DNA of 64,000 nt, taken from the NCBI RefSeq assembly GCF_004368785.1, contig NZ_SODM01000002.1, positions 558,001 through 622,000 on the forward strand. Direction: 5' to 3'. Position numbers and translations under genes: made by a program. This stretch comes from Flavobacterium sp. 270. GTDB taxonomy: Bacteria; Bacteroidota; Bacteroidia; Flavobacteriales; Flavobacteriaceae. Positions within the stretch are counted from its first letter, which is position 1. The number at the start of each line of letters is the position of its first letter. Of this stretch, positions 16,125 through 26,085 are shown one piece after another. The notes under the pieces were generated by a model. The model was not told where the DNA came from and searched no databases. It was given only the letters and a program-made list of their open reading frames with translations.

Positions 16125-17282
16125 TCATCTCATCCAATTGCTTCCAAAAACAATATAATATGCCCAATCTTCTGGGCCCTTTGCGACATCTACGCCCATG
16201 CGGAGTTTAAATTTTCGGGCAATTAAATATCTAAAACCGGTTCCGTAACTGTATTCTAATGGTTTTTTGAAGGTATCGCCCCAATCGCTAAATGCATTTG
16301 CACCGCCGGCATAACCCATCAAACTCCATCTTCGGTACAAATCCCAACGGAATTCTACTTCTGTAACTAAACTTGTTTTTCCCTGATATCTTCCCATTGG
16401 TACGCCGCGTAAATTTATTCCGGGTAAAAGATAAAACGGCGGACTTCCGAATGCTTGTTCTGCTTCTATTCGTAATCCTCCAATTAATTTTGGTGTTATG
16501 GGATAAAATCCGATTGCGGAAAGGTTGACGCGCCAGGCATCATAATCGCTTCCAATCGCATTGTCTGACCAGAAAAAATCAGACTGCAGCCGGATTCCTT
16601 TATCGGGCGTAAAAATGTTGTCCCGATTATCAAATTGTATCGCGCCGCCCAACTGACTGATGGTACTTTTGATGTCTTTATCTTTTACAAAATTAGGTGT
16701 ATCGCCAGACGGAAGATTGATTTTTGAATTTAAAAAAAGATATTGCGGACCTGCGCTCCATTTCGGGTTATTAAATTGTTTTAACACCTGAGTATAAAAA
16801 AATGCAGTTCTAAAATTCAATTTAAATTCTTTGTCTTTAAGGTTCGGAATGTTATTTTCATAAAACGACAAATTCATATCACCGTAGCCGCCTGCAACCC
16901 GATAATTGATTTTTGATTTTATAAAACTTCCGGATCGAAAAGCACCAACCATCCAGCTTTTATTACTGGTGTACATTCCTAAAGCTCCTGTAATATCCGG
17001 ATTTACAATTCTTTTTTTTCCGTTTTCATCAACAACCGGAGGATGTTTTTTAAGAAATACAGGCACTATAGCAACACCAAAACCACCTACCGCAGGTTCT
17101 GTAATTATTGTAGGAACGACGATAAACCCATTGGCATAAATTAAATAATCACTTAAATCGAATGCTCCGTCAAGAGAATCTTTTACTGTAATGTGCTTTT
17201 TTTGTCCAAAAGTATGATTTGAAAGCAACAAAAAAACAAGACTAAAGAAGAGAAGATTTGGTATGTTTTTTTTCATTTTCAT
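16125..17282 (-). CDS. BamA/TamA-type (surface antigen D15) outer-membrane barrel protein
   Basis: 385 residues from the ATG at 17282, which opens a good signal peptide (MKMKKNIPNLLFFSLVFLLL, ending SNHTFGQ). The open frame runs to 17348 but would then overlap the upstream gene. The mature protein is a barrel of amphipathic strands ending in a terminal aromatic strand (YIVFGSNWMR). It carries the phrases GGAIQFDNRDNIFTPDKGIR and LRGVPMGRYQGK seen in the D15/bacterial surface antigen barrel. No POTRA domains precede the barrel, so it is a minimal member and not BamA itself. It is 40 bp downstream of another barrel gene, probably in one operon. Confidence 0.8.
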   Translation of the reverse strand: MKMKKNIPNLLFFSLVFLLLSNHTFGQKKHITVKDSLDGAFDLSDYLIYANGFIVVPTIITEPAVGGFGVAIVPVFLKKHPPVVDENGKKRIVNPDITGALGMYTSNKSWMVGAFRSGSFIKSKINYRVAGGYGDMNLSFYENNIPNLKDKEFKLNFRTAFFYTQVLKQFNNPKWSAGPQYLFLNSKINLPSGDTPNFVKDKDIKSTISQLGGAIQFDNRDNIFTPDKGIRLQSDFFWSDNAIGSDYDAWRVNLSAIGFYPITPKLIGGLRIEAEQAFGSPPFYLLPGINLRGVPMGRYQGKTSLVTEVEFRWDLYRRWSLMGYAGGANAFSDWGDTFKKPLEYSYGTGFRYLIARKFKLRMGVDVAKGPEDWAYYIVFGSNWMR

Positions 17283-17322
17283 CGAAATCTGAAGATTACT
17301 TTTTAAAAGAAAATCCGTTTGG

Positions 17323-18291
17323 TTATTCTTTCTTCGTACTAAAAACATGAGCCAGCGTGAGGAAAAAAGTATTACCCTGAAATCTGTTTATGGCAGAAAC
17401 TTCTCCCAGCCAGCGCAAGCCAATTGTAGAGGTAGATTTTATGTGTATAAAATTAACTTCGGCTCCCACTGCTGCTACACGGTCTTTATCTCCTGTCCAG
17501 ACAATCGGCCCGATAGGAATTTCATCATTGGTAACTTTATATTGCAAGTAGTAAATTAATCCCGCGCTTATGATCGCTTTTGGTGCTGTTTTTTCGGCAT
17601 TAAAACAATAAAAGGTTTTTCCTAAACCGCCTTCAAGACTTAAAATATCTCCTGTTTTTATATCGGTATCTTTCTTTTTTCCGTTGATTTCATAAGAAAC
17701 TGTTGTGGCAAAATGAAGCGTTTTTTTCTCATTAAAAAATAATGTAGTCCCCAGAGAAAACTCATTTATAAACATTCCTAATCCGCTGTTATCTGAGGCT
17801 CCAGCCGTATATTTTCCTGTTGGAAGATAAAGGGCATAACTAAACATAAAATCGGCTCTTTTTTTATGCCAGCCCAATTGTACCGGTATTAAATAAGTAT
17901 CTGTAAATGCCAGAGAGCCATCAATATTTACATTATTTCCTTCTATTTTATTAGATGCAAATGCAAACAATGCTGTTGCACCGTAATTAGCTCCCAGAAT
18001 TTTAAAATCGCTGACCCACGAAACTCCTGCTCCTGTTACAAAGGCATTGATATCTGGATTGTGCACCGAAATATCTCCGTCGCTGTTTCGTAAAGAAGAC
18101 GCGGCATAAAAATAGCCCGGCACATAAACTGCCAAAGTATTTTCTGGAGCTAGCGTTCCAGACTGTAGTCCTACTCCGCCAAGAATATGTCCGCCTTTTA
18201 GCTGCGCATTAGACAAACTGGAAATTAGCAATACTAAAAATAGGATATGCCATTTTTGTATTGGTTTTGGTTTAAGCAATAATGTTCTCAT
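17323..18291 (-). CDS. Outer-membrane transporter-like protein (Phenol_MetA_deg family)
   Basis: 322 residues from the ATG at 18291. The frame is open to 18339, but 18291 gives a clean signal peptide (KWHILFLVLLISSLSNAQLKGG). The protein looks like a small barrel of the Phenol_MetA_deg (SphA-like) family: GGHILGGVGLQSGTLAPE at the start, then LPTGKYTAGASDNSGLGMFI, and a terminal aromatic strand NTFFLTLAHVF. In other bacteria such proteins are tied to uptake of hydrophobic compounds, often on weak evidence. It probably shares an operon with the D15-type gene that follows. Confidence 0.75.
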   Translation of the reverse strand: MRTLLLKPKPIQKWHILFLVLLISSLSNAQLKGGHILGGVGLQSGTLAPENTLAVYVPGYFYAASSLRNSDGDISVHNPDINAFVTGAGVSWVSDFKILGANYGATALFAFASNKIEGNNVNIDGSLAFTDTYLIPVQLGWHKKRADFMFSYALYLPTGKYTAGASDNSGLGMFINEFSLGTTLFFNEKKTLHFATTVSYEINGKKKDTDIKTGDILSLEGGLGKTFYCFNAEKTAPKAIISAGLIYYLQYKVTNDEIPIGPIVWTGDKDRVAAVGAEVNFIHIKSTSTIGLRWLGEVSAINRFQGNTFFLTLAHVFSTKKE

Positions 18292-18335
18292 GCTGTCTGT
18301 TTTAAAATTAATTCGGATTGACTTTCGCTTATTCC

Positions 18336-19523
18336 TCAATCATTATAAAACCCATTATTTAAAGCAATAAGCGTTTGATTTGTCTGTATTATTCTGGTCG
18401 TTTTAAAATATTGTGATGGTGATTTTCCGGTATGTTTTATAAAAGCCCTAAAGCAAGTTGTGCGGGATTTAAATCCAGATCCCCACGCCATTCCTTCGAG
18501 CGAAAGATCTTTCCATTCCGGATCGTTTATTTTGTCTTTAAAATATTCTATTCTTTATAAATTTACGTAATCCTGAAAATGAAGTCCAAATTCTGAATTA
18601 ATTAAATTAGAAAGCTGATGTACCGCGATTCCCGTTTCGTCTGCTAAATCGCGTATCATAAAATCTTTTTTGAGAAAGAGTTTTTTATGGGTAAAAACAT
18701 AATTTAATCTATAGAGATAATCTTCTTTTTTCTCTGCTCTAATTTCATTTACGAGAGGCTGATTATTTTTAATTTCATTAATCTGAATGGTAGCATCCTG
18801 AAGAAAATCAAAAGTTTCTTCTTCGTCATGAAAAATCTGAGGCTTGAAATAAAGCCATCCTACAGCAAAAAACAAGACAAAGGAAATTAGGAAATAACAC
18901 GAAAGATCTACAATATCTGTTTCCCTCAATAAAAAATGATAAACGAATAAGGCTGAAAACAAAAACAGCACCATCAAATTGTAAACCTTTATCCAGTTTA
19001 TTACTTTCATTCTATGAAACTGACTTCCTTTAAATTTTTTTAAATCATAGTTTAAAATCAGCATTGTCTGGCAGAAGATGTAAAACAGCCAGATTGTAAG
19101 CATTAAAATTGAAAAAGGATTTTTCGTTTTGGTTTCTATATAAGATATCAATTCAATATTTACATAACGGCCTGCATATACAATCAAGGTCATTATAAAA
19201 TAAACAGCAAAAGGCAGAAAATGCAGTCTGTCGTATTTTCTGATTTTATTTTCTGAAGATAAAATGTCCCGTACATACAAATAAGAACAAGGTGCCGCTA
19301 AAAAAATAAAGGATTTTGTTATGATAAAAAAATCAGGGAAGTTTTTGACAATTTTTGATGCCAAATAAAAGTTATAGAGACTCACAATGGAAAGACTCAT
19401 TAAAAACAATCCTAAAAAAAAGCTCTTAGAATAATTTTTCCTTGAAAACACTACTCTAAATGAAGCTGCAAAGCCAGCAATTGCTGCTACAAAAAAGAAA
19501 AACGAAAGTAGTATAGCCATCAT
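18336..19523 (-). pseudogene. AraC-type regulator with membrane N-terminus, split by an in-frame TAA
   Basis: From the ATG at 19523 the frame gives 322 residues, then TAA at 18555-18557. It stays open in the same frame for 72 more codons to TGA at 18336-18338. The part before the stop has about seven membrane helices (residues 1-220) and the first half of an AraC DNA-binding domain (MIRDLADETGIAVHQLSNLI, HFQDYVNL). The part after it is the second half (RIEYFKDKINDPEWKDLSLE, then SGFKSRTTCFRAFIKHTGKS). The stop stands where relatives have Tyr, so one base change (TAT or TAC to TAA) explains it. DNA binding is probably lost. Confidence 0.85.
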
Positions 19524-19646
19524 GTTCTACGTTTAATTCATTTGTACTATCTCTTAAAGTGATTTAGAAAGGGGGGCTTTCTTTATTTTAAAGCACTGTT
19601 TGTCTCTGATTAAAACAAACAGGCTTTTTTGTAAGTGAGTTAAATG

Positions 19647-20225
19647 CTATTTTTTGGCCATGCCAGGCGGAAAGCCTTCCAGAATTTTTTTCACAGCGCC
19701 ATTGATAAATTCATCGGGATTATCTGGTTTGCTATCTATTTGAGAATTACCTATTCCCTGCCAAATCATTTTTTGTGTTTTTGTAGACACAATATCGATT
19801 ACCAGAGAACCGTCGACATAATCGTAGGTATCAACAGTTGTATTGGCAGTGCCCATCATAGCGCCTCCGCCCCAATAACCATAAGGACGATACATACCAC
19901 CGTATCCATAAAAATTGGTATTGGCACTTACTGATGTTTTGTTTTTTAGAATAGTAACAGCATTTACTTTTAAATCCGGATTATTGGATTCTGTAAAGCC
20001 TTTGGCGATCATTTCGGTACGAATTGCTTTTGTAATTCGATCCGCATTTAATTGACTAATTTGACCTTCCTGAGCTTTTAAATCATAAACAGCAAACGTT
20101 TTAAATTCGCTGAAACTAATGCCGTGATCATAGTCGTTTGTAACTTTTACAGTAGGGGAACAACTGTAAAAAAGACCCAATAAAAATATTAGGATAAGGC
20201 GAAGATTTGTTTTTTTAATATTCAT
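19647..20225 (-). CDS. DUF4136 lipoprotein
   Basis: 192 residues. A lipoprotein signal peptide ends LLGLFYSCSP, so the mature protein starts at Cys and is probably anchored in the outer or inner membrane. The DUF4136 pattern is visible: TVKVTNDYDHGISFSEFKTF at the start, a Gly/Tyr-rich loop in the middle (NFYGYGGMYRPYGYWGGGAM) and MIWQGIGNSQ near the end. The function of the family is unknown. It is monocistronic, with the broken AraC gene downstream and a 260-bp AT-rich region upstream. Confidence 0.85.
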   Translation of the reverse strand: MNIKKTNLRLILIFLLGLFYSCSPTVKVTNDYDHGISFSEFKTFAVYDLKAQEGQISQLNADRITKAIRTEMIAKGFTESNNPDLKVNAVTILKNKTSVSANTNFYGYGGMYRPYGYWGGGAMMGTANTTVDTYDYVDGSLVIDIVSTKTQKMIWQGIGNSQIDSKPDNPDEFINGAVKKILEGFPPGMAKK

Positions 20226-20485
20226 GTTTTGATATTTAAATTGTTAACTCGAATCTATTAAAATCTTGAAAATCCTGCTTGAACGAAAAGTTATAGAACG
20301 GTGCTTGTAGAATGCCAATGTGTTAAATAACAAACATTTAGTATTACACCAAAGATAAAATAATTTCTTTAATTATTTTGCTAAAGTGCAAAAATTCTTA
20401 CTTATGCTTTATGCGCTATTATTTTTGTTAATTATTACGTTTGATTGTAAACTACTTAACTATTTTATCCTTCTTTTGTAAAAAA

Positions 20486-21886
20486 TCAGATTTCGTTTGA
20501 AACAGGTATTCTTTGTTCTTTCACAGCTTTAAGCATTTTATTATAATCTTCTTCATTTTGGTCGGCATATAAAAGAGAAAATTTAGCAATGGCATCTGCA
20601 AATTCATCTCCTTTTCCTATATATCCGGATAAAACAGAAGCATCGCCCGTGCGTGCGTGGGCTCGTGCCAATGCCCAGCCGCATGCTTTTGCGTAATCTT
20701 TAAGGTTTTCTTCTTTCATTATTTCCAGAACTGGTTTTACTTTGGCATCACGAAGCTGACGCATATAAAAGAATTTATCTGTTCTGCCGTCTGTCCAGCC
20801 TAAAAGCATATCAGAAGCCGACTGCATTAGTTTTTGTCCCATAACAATACGTTCGCCCTGATGTTTGTATTTGCTTTTTGTTTTTACAAAAGGTTCTAAA
20901 ACACTATGTCTGGCTTCTTTAAACTGTAAAAAAATTGGCTCTCCCGTTGCCGACATTAACAAGCTGATACCGCATAATGTACCTACGCTTCCTACTCCTA
21001 CAACTTTCATAACTAAATCATGAAGCGAATACCGCTGTAGTAAAATCTGCTTGTCTTCTGATAATGATTTGATGTAACGCTGGTGCACAATTTCTGCTTC
21101 TTTCATTAATTCTTCTCCTTCAGTTCCTAAGGGATGATAAATTAATGGTGGTTCATCTTTTATGCGGGCGCGTTTTCCTTCCTGATACGTTAATTTGGCA
21201 AACTCCTTTTCGTGTGCCGTATATTCTGCTGCTTTTTTTAATCGTTTTTGTTGAAATTCTTTTAGCTCTTCGTCTGAGCCTAGTTCTATCAATTGGGCTA
21301 AATCAATATGGGCATACCAAATTTGAAGTGCAGATAGTTTGCTATATTCGTATAAATGTCTTTTATAACTGTCTGCTGCATGCCAGGCCAATTCTTTACA
21401 GATTTTTTCGGAAAAATTTCTCCATTTTCCGGCAATGGCAAAACTAGCGGCAAGTCTTTTTAAATCCCATTCCCATGGTCCGGGAAATGTTTCATCAAAA
21501 TCATTAATATCAAAAACTAATTTTCTTTCTGGTGTGGCAAAACCTCCAAAATTCATTAAATGACAATCGCCGCAAATCTGAATTTCAAGTCCCGTACTTG
21601 GCGTTTCTGCCAAATCCGAAGCCATTATAGATGCTGCTCCTCTAAAAAAAGCAAAAGGCGATTCCATCATTCTGCTGTAGCGGATAGGCAGTAAACTTTC
21701 GACTCTGCCAACACTGGTTTCTATCAAAATTTCTATCGGATCTTGTCGGTCTTCTTTTGGTTTCCATTCACAATGACTAAAACGCGAAGTTGTTTTACGT
21801 AATGCTTTTCCTTTGGCATATCGTTCTTCTTTTGACGTGTGAGAGTCAAATATATTTTCGTTTTTTTCTGTGAAGGATTCAGCCAT
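20486..21886 (-). CDS. DUF2252 family protein
   Basis: 466 residues, matching the usual length of DUF2252 proteins. It contains FFRGAASIMASDLAETPSTG, QICGDCHLMNFGGFATPERK and VFDINDFDETFPGPWEWDLK, motifs resembling the catalytic core of kinase-like phosphotransferases (HxxN and DFD-like). The C-terminal ARAHARTGDASVLSGYIGKG is also typical. Biochemical function is not established for the family. It lies 21 bp downstream of a barrel-protein gene on the same strand, so the two are probably cotranscribed. Confidence 0.85.
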   Translation of the reverse strand: MAESFTEKNENIFDSHTSKEERYAKGKALRKTTSRFSHCEWKPKEDRQDPIEILIETSVGRVESLLPIRYSRMMESPFAFFRGAASIMASDLAETPSTGLEIQICGDCHLMNFGGFATPERKLVFDINDFDETFPGPWEWDLKRLAASFAIAGKWRNFSEKICKELAWHAADSYKRHLYEYSKLSALQIWYAHIDLAQLIELGSDEELKEFQQKRLKKAAEYTAHEKEFAKLTYQEGKRARIKDEPPLIYHPLGTEGEELMKEAEIVHQRYIKSLSEDKQILLQRYSLHDLVMKVVGVGSVGTLCGISLLMSATGEPIFLQFKEARHSVLEPFVKTKSKYKHQGERIVMGQKLMQSASDMLLGWTDGRTDKFFYMRQLRDAKVKPVLEIMKEENLKDYAKACGWALARAHARTGDASVLSGYIGKGDEFADAIAKFSLLYADQNEEDYNKMLKAVKEQRIPVSNEI

Positions 21887-21907
21887 GATTTTATTTATTG
21901 TTGAAAA

Positions 21908-22738
21908 TCATTTTTCTGGAAAAACAAAAGCAACTGTAGCCCGTAATCCCCAATCTGGTTTTAATTGATCTGGACCGACTATCGGTATAAGCGGTGATAA
22001 TGAAAGCTGTACCACTTGTTTTCCTAATTTTGTAATACCTCCGATAGAAGGATTTAAAGAGATCATTGTCGTTCTGCCTTCCCAGTTTTGAGTTATTTCT
22101 GCATTTATTCCTAAACTCGCGCCGCTTTTGTAACTATGAGAAAGAAAGATCTGTGTGTAAAACTGGTTAAAATCTGCACGATCTTCATTTCCTGCTATCG
22201 ACCAAATCTGATTGGCAATAAAACCTATCGTTAATCCTTTTCCCTGATGCATTACTATTGCACTCGGACCAATTCCGAATTTTTCGGTTCCTAAAAACTT
22301 CTCTGTAGCCGTAGGAACTAAAAACGCCGGACCAATTCCTAAAATTATTTTTTTTGTTTTGGGTGCAAAAAAGGCTGTAATTGTAGCATCACTTAAACCA
22401 AATTCGTGTGTATTGTCACCTGTAATATCTCTTTGATCTACAATTGGAATAACATATCTGGTAATTAGGTTGAGATTGTCTGTTAATTTAAAAGGAATTA
22501 CCGGTTGAAAATTGATGGTATATTTTGAGCCGTTAAACAGTCCGATGCCATAATTTATATTATTCTGAAATGGCACACTAATAAGAGTTGCAACAGGATT
22601 GGCGAGTTTATCTGCAAGCTCTTGTGCACTTGCCCCAGATTTTGCTGGTTCTTCCTGAGCCACAGCAAAAAAACTGAAAAGAAAACAAATTATGCTGCAA
22701 AACAATTTAATTCCGGCATATCGTTTTTTGTTTTTCAT
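21908..22738 (-). CDS. Outer-membrane barrel protein, transporter-like
   Basis: 276 residues with a signal peptide (KLFCSIICFLFSFFAVAQEE). The rest is a series of amphipathic strands: FQPVIPFKLTDNLNLITRYV, GLSDATITAFFAPKTKKIIL and LQLSLSPL-type turns, ending in RATVAFVFPEK. It resembles the Phenol_MetA_deg/neuromedin-U-like group of small barrels but is not named further. It probably forms an operon with DUF2252 (21-bp gap). The upstream 270 bp before the DUF1254 gene show no feature. Confidence 0.65.
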   Translation of the reverse strand: MKNKKRYAGIKLFCSIICFLFSFFAVAQEEPAKSGASAQELADKLANPVATLISVPFQNNINYGIGLFNGSKYTINFQPVIPFKLTDNLNLITRYVIPIVDQRDITGDNTHEFGLSDATITAFFAPKTKKIILGIGPAFLVPTATEKFLGTEKFGIGPSAIVMHQGKGLTIGFIANQIWSIAGNEDRADFNQFYTQIFLSHSYKSGASLGINAEITQNWEGRTTMISLNPSIGGITKLGKQVVQLSLSPLIPIVGPDQLKPDWGLRATVAFVFPEK

Positions 22739-23011
22739 GATCGTTTAATTTAAGGATTCTGCAGTCTTGAAATCAAAATGCAACAGTTCTCAAAAAATTG
22801 AAAAACTGTTACATTTCAATCCTTACTAATTCAAAATTATTTGTCTGCGAAAACTTTTTCAATCGTTGCTATTTAAACATACTATAGTTTTTAGAAGCCT
22901 TGTTTGATGAAGCATTATAGTTTACTGATAGCTAAATTCCAAAATAGTTGGTATGATTTACAAGTGATTGAAGAATTATCTTTTTAAGATGAGAATTTGT
23001 TTTAAAATGAA

Positions 23012-24337
23012 TTATTTCTCTACAATTTCCGGAGGAAAATATTCCCCGCTCGAAACATCAGCTGTTGGTCCGTAAAACCGAAGCGTAAGATTATATTTTA
23101 CATTTTCTATTGTCGGTAACCAATTCGATTTTGAATATTCAGCTAAAGGTTTTGGTGCAAATACCAATGTTAATGATCCGTCAGTGTTATATTTTAAGCC
23201 CGATTGATTGTTTAATAAATAACGTTTCATAGGATTCGGCAGAACCTGATATTTGGTTCCATCAACAGCAATAATAGACCAGAAATATTTTGATTTCTCT
23301 TTTGGAAGTGCTTCTTTCGGAAAAGTTAAGACATATGTTTTATTTCCGTCAAGACCAACTTTTGCATAGTAAATCGCCTCTTTTCCACTATTTGCCCAAA
23401 TACCTACAATGTTTACAACGGTTCGCAATTGATAATCATTTCCATAATTACCAACTACAGGCGGACGCGTCCATCCATTTTTTGTCAATCCCAAATTTTG
23501 TATTCTTTTAAAAATTGCAGGCTGTGCAATTTCTTTAATGGCTTTGTCTATTTCAACTTTTCCTTTGTCGTCACTTTTCAGTAAATTTTCTACGGCTTTT
23601 ACTTTTTCCTGCAAAGGTTCCATTCCTTCGTTAATATCAGTTTCAGAATTTAGTAAAGCCGTTGCATTTTCAAATAGTTCGGCACCTGGAAATTTTAAAC
23701 TTTCAAAAAGCGGTACTTTTATTGGGGTTTCAATTTTTGGCTGTCCTTGCAGCGTTAACTTAAATTGTTTTTGAATTTTTATCGCTTCCTGAATATTTGC
23801 TCCTAATTCTACACGAGCCAAAACACGCGAAAGTTTACAAGGCAGATCAATTCTTAAAGCTCCTTCGGGAATTTTCGGGTTACTGCCTTTTAAACATAAA
23901 GCAAACTTACCGTAAGGTTGTTGCGGATAGTTTCGTTCGTTAATATTTAAGATCGTTTCTCCCCAGCCATTGAGCATGTGCCACGTATAATACCGCCCTG
24001 TAATTTTCGGAATTTCCAACAAAACACAAGTATTTTCATCAACGGCAACCCAGGCTTCGGTGTAGGCAACATCCAGATTAGGATTTGCCCATGCAACCCC
24101 GCCCGGAGTACGATAAATTAATTTATTCCACTGAAAACCTTCTTTTTCGAAATCAAGACGTAATTGTTTTAACACTAAGTCACGGCCTAGTAAATACGTA
24201 TAAGCATCTGCGATATCTTTTTGAGTAACCGTTGCTGTTGTGTCTGCTTTAACCGTCGAATTATTTTCTTTTTGTTTTTCTTTACCTCCGCAGGCTGTAA
24301 GAAGTAAAAAAGAGAATATTAAAATCTTTGTTTTCAT
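23012..24337 (-). CDS. DUF1254/DUF1214 domain lipoprotein
   Basis: 441 residues. The N-terminus is a lipoprotein signal (KILIFSFLLLTACGGKE). The DUF1254 domain includes RTPGGVAWANPNLDVAYTEA and ITGRYYTWHMLNGWGETI. The C-terminal DUF1214 domain includes LPKEKSKYFWSIIAVDGTKY and NPMKRYLLNNQSGL, with a typical ending LRFYGPTADVSSGEYFPP. Such proteins are widespread and exported; no reaction is established. It is monocistronic on the minus strand. Confidence 0.88.
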   Translation of the reverse strand: MKTKILIFSFLLLTACGGKEKQKENNSTVKADTTATVTQKDIADAYTYLLGRDLVLKQLRLDFEKEGFQWNKLIYRTPGGVAWANPNLDVAYTEAWVAVDENTCVLLEIPKITGRYYTWHMLNGWGETILNINERNYPQQPYGKFALCLKGSNPKIPEGALRIDLPCKLSRVLARVELGANIQEAIKIQKQFKLTLQGQPKIETPIKVPLFESLKFPGAELFENATALLNSETDINEGMEPLQEKVKAVENLLKSDDKGKVEIDKAIKEIAQPAIFKRIQNLGLTKNGWTRPPVVGNYGNDYQLRTVVNIVGIWANSGKEAIYYAKVGLDGNKTYVLTFPKEALPKEKSKYFWSIIAVDGTKYQVLPNPMKRYLLNNQSGLKYNTDGSLTLVFAPKPLAEYSKSNWLPTIENVKYNLTLRFYGPTADVSSGEYFPPEIVEK

Positions 24338-24596
24338 ATTATTACTTTTTATGGTTTTGAATTGAAATTAGTTTAGATAACATCAATATTTTTACGGGAT
24401 CTGAAAGAAGAATTTTCTTGTTTTTTTAGTAAATTGTTTCAAAATTAGCCAATAAATAAATGGTCATTTGCATTTATTGGTCTTTATATGGTTTCATTTT
24501 ATAAAATGAAACATTAAAAAATATAATTTTTAATGTTTTAAACTACATTCTTTAAAGTTTGGGATGATGTTAAAAAAAATAATCAAATCGAGCCAT

Positions 24597-24624
24597 AAAA
24601 AAAGCCATTCTTTCGAATGGCTTT
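24597..24624 (-). terminator. Terminator after pyk
   Basis: AAAGCCATTC / GAATGGCTTT stem, followed on the minus strand by a T-run, 23 bp after the pyk stop. The remaining 250 bp toward the DUF1254 gene are AT-rich without a visible gene. Confidence 0.85.
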
Positions 24625-24646
24625 AAAATATTGTTTTTTTGAAAAA

Positions 24647-26080
24647 CTACTCTATTTCAGAAACTCTCATGGTATTTACCATTCCTTTCTCTTTAATTGG
24701 CATTGCAGCAAGGTTGATTAAGTAATCACCTTTTACAGCATATCCTTTTTCTACAGCAATTTTATTTACATCTGTTACAGTATCGTCTGTACTATTTTCA
24801 TTATCATAGAAGAAAGATTTAACTCCCCATAATAAATTCAATTGTGTTAAGATTCTTCTGTTTGAAGTAAATACTAAAATATGTGCAGAAGATGGTCTCC
24901 AAGCCGAAATCTGGAAAGCAGTATAACCACTGTTTGTTAAAGTACAGATAGCTTTTGCGCTGATTTCATTTGCCAATAAAGCGGCTTGGTGACAAACTGT
25001 TTTAGTAACAAAACGTTTTGTTTTAATTTGTGGCGTGTTTTGAGGCACTTGAATAAGCGGAGAATCTTCTACAGCTTCGCAAATTTGTGTCATTCTCTGA
25101 ATAACTTGTACCGGATAATTTCCTGTTGCAGTTTCTCCAGACAACATTACAGCATCAGCTCCATCCATTACTGAGTTAGCAACGTCATTTACTTCTGCTC
25201 TTGTTGGAGTTAAGCTAGTGATCATTGTTTCCATCATTTGTGTTGCAACGATAACCGGGATTCTAGCAATTTTTGCTCTGCGAATTAAGTCTTTTTGAAC
25301 CAATGGTACTTCGTGTGCAGGAAGTTCAACTCCTAAATCTCCACGTGCAACCATTAATGCGTCACAATATGCTATAATTTTATCCATGTTCTCAAGAGCT
25401 TCCGGCATTTCAATTTTAGCAACGATTGGAATTTTATATTCAGAATGTTTAGCGATCAATTCTTGTAAATCTTGTAAATCGCGAGGTGTTTTTACAAACG
25501 AAAGTGCGATCCAGTCTACTTTTTGCTCAATTGCAAAAATTGCATCAGCAATATCTTTTTCAGTCAAAGCTGGTAAAGAAATTTTAGTGTTCGGAAGATT
25601 AACCCCTTTTTTAGATTTTAATTCTCCACCTTGAATTACTTTAGCAACAACTTCTGTTTTTTTATCTGTCGAAACAATTTCGAAAATCAATTTACCATCA
25701 TCAAGCAAAATACGCTCTCCCGGATTAACATCATTTGGAAAATTTTGATATTTCATGAATACTTTTTGAGCATTTCCGATAATATCTTCAGCAGTTGTAA
25801 AAGTGATTTCGTCACCGTCATGCACTACTGTTCCTTCTTCCATTACACCAACTCTAAGTTTTGGTCCCTGCAAATCTCCTAAAATTGCTGTTGTGTAACC
25901 AAACTCTTCGTTTAGACCTCTAATGATATTGATTTTTTCTTTTACGCCTTCGTAATCTGCATGAGAAAAATTTACTCTAAATACATTAACTCCGGCCTCG
26001 ATCATATCCTTGATAATCTCTCTTGTACCACATGCAGGCCCAAGTGTAGCTACAATTTTGGTTTTTTTGTTTGTTAACAT
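24647..26080 (-). CDS. pyk: Pyruvate kinase
   Basis: 477 residues, full length. The N-terminal motif TKIVATLGPACGTREIIKDM, the substrate and metal motif IPIVAKIEMPEALENMDKII, MVARGDLGVELPAHEVPLVQ and the K/Mg-binding VMDGADAVMLSGETATGNYP are all present. It converts phosphoenolpyruvate and ADP to pyruvate and ATP at the end of glycolysis. The C-terminal allosteric domain is complete. It follows the IPExxxVDY gene with only 5 bp between them and rnc beyond, the conserved flavobacterial order, so the three are probably one operon. Confidence 0.97.
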   Translation of the reverse strand: MLTNKKTKIVATLGPACGTREIIKDMIEAGVNVFRVNFSHADYEGVKEKINIIRGLNEEFGYTTAILGDLQGPKLRVGVMEEGTVVHDGDEITFTTAEDIIGNAQKVFMKYQNFPNDVNPGERILLDDGKLIFEIVSTDKKTEVVAKVIQGGELKSKKGVNLPNTKISLPALTEKDIADAIFAIEQKVDWIALSFVKTPRDLQDLQELIAKHSEYKIPIVAKIEMPEALENMDKIIAYCDALMVARGDLGVELPAHEVPLVQKDLIRRAKIARIPVIVATQMMETMITSLTPTRAEVNDVANSVMDGADAVMLSGETATGNYPVQVIQRMTQICEAVEDSPLIQVPQNTPQIKTKRFVTKTVCHQAALLANEISAKAICTLTNSGYTAFQISAWRPSSAHILVFTSNRRILTQLNLLWGVKSFFYDNENSTDDTVTDVNKIAVEKGYAVKGDYLINLAAMPIKEKGMVNTMRVSEIE

Positions 26081-26085
26081 TTTTT

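Noticed and set aside
24338..24596. Gene or RNA in the gap between the DUF1254 gene and pyk
   Set aside because: Only AT-rich sequence and simple ATTTT-type repeats; no stem, promoter pair or frame that could be supported.
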